NCBI GenBank assembly: GCA_002633005.1
Contig: NMRA01000770.1
Coordinates: forward strand, 64,711 to 94,351
Direction: 5' to 3'
DNA: 29,641 nt
From: Phoronis australis
Lineage: Eukaryota; Phoronida; Phoronidae
Shown here: one piece after another, positions 28,370 to 29,641 of the stretch
Position numbering within the stretch: position 1 is the first letter of the stretch
How the letters are laid out: each line of letters opens with the position of its first letter
Notes under the pieces: generated by a model
What the model saw: the letters and a program-made list of their open reading frames with translations, nothing else
The model's database searches: none
Told to the model about the DNA's origin: nothing
Position numbers and translations under genes: made by a program

Positions 28370-29577
28370 CTCAAGCCCAAGGGTCATTTTTGTAAAAAAT
28401 CGCGCAAGTCTGGCCTTATCCAGTGATTGTATCTCTTTGCTAAATTTTAATTGAAAGACACGATCACATTTCTCAATGGCAAATTGTTGCAAAGTAAAAA
28501 TATAATTCTACTGGCTTCCTGCAGTTACAGTTTATAATCTTGTATAAATTGTAGTTCATTAAATGCACAGACTTGTCGAAACTTAGCATGGTCCCAAAAC
28601 CCTTACTTCCATTGAAAGGCATCGTCCATGGCGAGGCTATGGTGGCGACTGTCGTGGGTGGCGCGGAACAGTTGAGTAGCAGCGCTTGAAGGTGGTCTCG
28701 TCCTTTCTGGAAATGTGAAAGACATGTTGCGGGTCCAGGATGTTGCAAAGAGGAGTACTCTTCGTTTATTTCGTAAGCTGATCTATATGTACTAAGCCCA
28801 CCACTAATGACTACCAAAATTGATGTTTGTTCGAGGATCCTTCCTCGCCAGTCGTGACGCGAATCTCTCACCTGTTTGATTTATCATCTCCTCATAAAAG
28901 GACAGACAAGATGAGCTGCAAAGTGCGTGGTTTACTAGCTTAATAATGGTGAAACATATATCTACTGAAGGCACCTTCCAGTATAAATTCAGTTTTCAGG
29001 AGGTAGACCGGAAACGTATCTCTGCCTTCAATTCAAGGAGATGATAAATGAATGGGGCAAAACATGAGCGGCGCAGACCTAAAGACAGTGTGCGTGTGGG
29101 GGGGTGCACCGCCCATAGACCGTGGGCTCCGGAGCCCTGAAAAAATGGGGGCTATTGCGTTCCCTATTCAAAACAAAATTTCTGACTAAAATGTGTCACT
29201 GTGATGTCTTAAACTTTAAACGGTGTTAGGGCGTACAGGTGAATGACCTCGCAATGTAATGTTACTGTTGAGGGACAGCATCGGATGCTCTAGCCCACTA
29301 TCATCCCATCCACAGAGCTGACTAAAAGCGGTTCAGTGTTAGAAGTGTAACCCCCCCGGTTCAATGATGAACGTCTTGGTGAACCCGTTATAACTTTCCC
29401 CGTAATGCTCATATTTCAAAGTAGAAATTTTGCCCTCCGTCGTTCCCGACAGCGCTTCTTCCCATTTGTTGGGATACGGGCATTTTTTCACGAGTTTCAA
29501 CCCTTTTCTTGCTGCGCACTGCGTTTCCCTTTTGAATCGCAGTTCTGATGACTGGCACGTGCTTGGTACAAACCGAA
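28070..29577 (-). CDS. Unrecognised minus-strand gene, four internal exons reconstructed
   Basis: Exons in transcript order: 29577-29352, 28915-28872, 28706-28607, 28369-28070. Each has GT-AG borders and the phases agree throughout (2; 1+42+1; 2+96+2; 1+297+2), giving about 223 residues without a stop. Third codon positions are C/G-rich compared with the surrounding DNA. No in-frame ATG opens the first exon and the last ends at a perfect donor GTAAGT, so both ends are incomplete. The predicted protein has scattered cysteines, KKCPYPNKWEEALSG in the first exon, an N-glycosylation sequon (NRS) and a WC-x-DY-x2-LC-x4-GxxPxGC pattern in the last. The latter recalls cysteine-rich extracellular modules in invertebrate proteins, but I cannot name a family. 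The first donor (GTTACA) is weak. This is a hand-made gene model, not a homology call. Confidence 0.5.
28607..28706 (-). CDS. Exon C of the unrecognised minus-strand gene
   Basis: 100 nt between a strong acceptor (CACATTTCCAG) and donor GTAAGG. In the frame fixed by exon B it encodes ERTRPPSSAATQLFRATH, then DSRHHSLAMDDAFQW. Another frame is open but lacks phase agreement with its neighbours. Confidence 0.48.
28872..28915 (-). CDS. Exon B of the unrecognised minus-strand gene
   Basis: A short exon of 44 nt between acceptor CACTTTGCAG and donor GTGAGA. It encodes SSCLSFYEEMINQT with one base left over. Its support is mostly the good splice sites and the phase match on both sides. Confidence 0.42.
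29352..29577 (-). CDS. Exon A of the unrecognised minus-strand gene
   Basis: The open frame extends from 29599 down to a TAA at 29339-29341 and contains no ATG. The proposed acceptor is CTGTCGTAG, with the exon beginning at 29577; a weak donor GTTACA starts at 29351. The translation contains ELRFKRETQCAARKGLKLVK, KCPYPNKWEEALSG and YNGFTKTFIIEPGG, with good codon bias. If the donor is not used, the frame ends three residues later at TAA. A competing 66-residue ATG frame on the same strand (29409-29609) looks less coding-like. Confidence 0.5.
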
Positions 29578-29641
29578 CTACGACAGGTACAAGAACAGTT
29601 TACGCCCATTTCCTGTCAGTGGGGGGTGGGGGACGGGGTGG

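Overview
This is a window from a eukaryotic, intron-rich animal genome. It is AT-rich with long introns, GT-AG splicing, abundant transposon relics and minisatellites, and single n characters (5073, 11723, 23316) that look like collapsed assembly gaps. The gene content (a C05D11.1-like M16C metalloprotease, an intronless rhodopsin-family GPCR, a cysteine-containing possible extracellular protein) suits a marine invertebrate, perhaps a deuterostome. I cannot fix the phylum from sequence alone.

Layout. The backbone is a plus-strand gene whose last ten coding exons run from 1713 to 22869. They encode the C-terminal 454 residues of an M16C (presequence-protease-like) zinc metalloprotease, and all nine introns keep phase. 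The 5' exons, including the part that would carry the zinc motif, lie outside the window. Intron 5 (6542-18112) contains a complete 340-residue GPCR gene on the minus strand (8249-9271). It also contains a ~1.7 kb near-identical duplication (9692-11367 and 11724-13400) that starts exactly at an assembly gap and is best read as two haplotypes placed in tandem. Intron 3 holds a 33-35 bp minisatellite with a 101 bp higher-order period and the 3' end of a non-LTR retrotransposon. Intron 6 starts with two decayed copies of the end of exon 6.

Right of about 25.4 kb the sequence becomes richer in CpG and in coding-like codons. On the minus strand from 29577 down to 28070 I reconstruct four phase-consistent exons of a gene I cannot name; its first exon has no in-frame ATG. 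A possible signal-peptide-bearing plus-strand exon lies at 25643-25876. A 360 bp nearly perfect hairpin (26165-26524) separates these.

Repeats are the other theme. A ~145 bp modular repeat carries close matches to the CTCF consensus. A TIR transposon family with 6 bp target duplications (365-877 and 17309-17509) is present, one copy inserted in that modular repeat. Several other TIR elements and minisatellites are listed. The protease and GPCR share only their location; no pathway link is visible. No tRNA, rRNA or CRISPR array was found.
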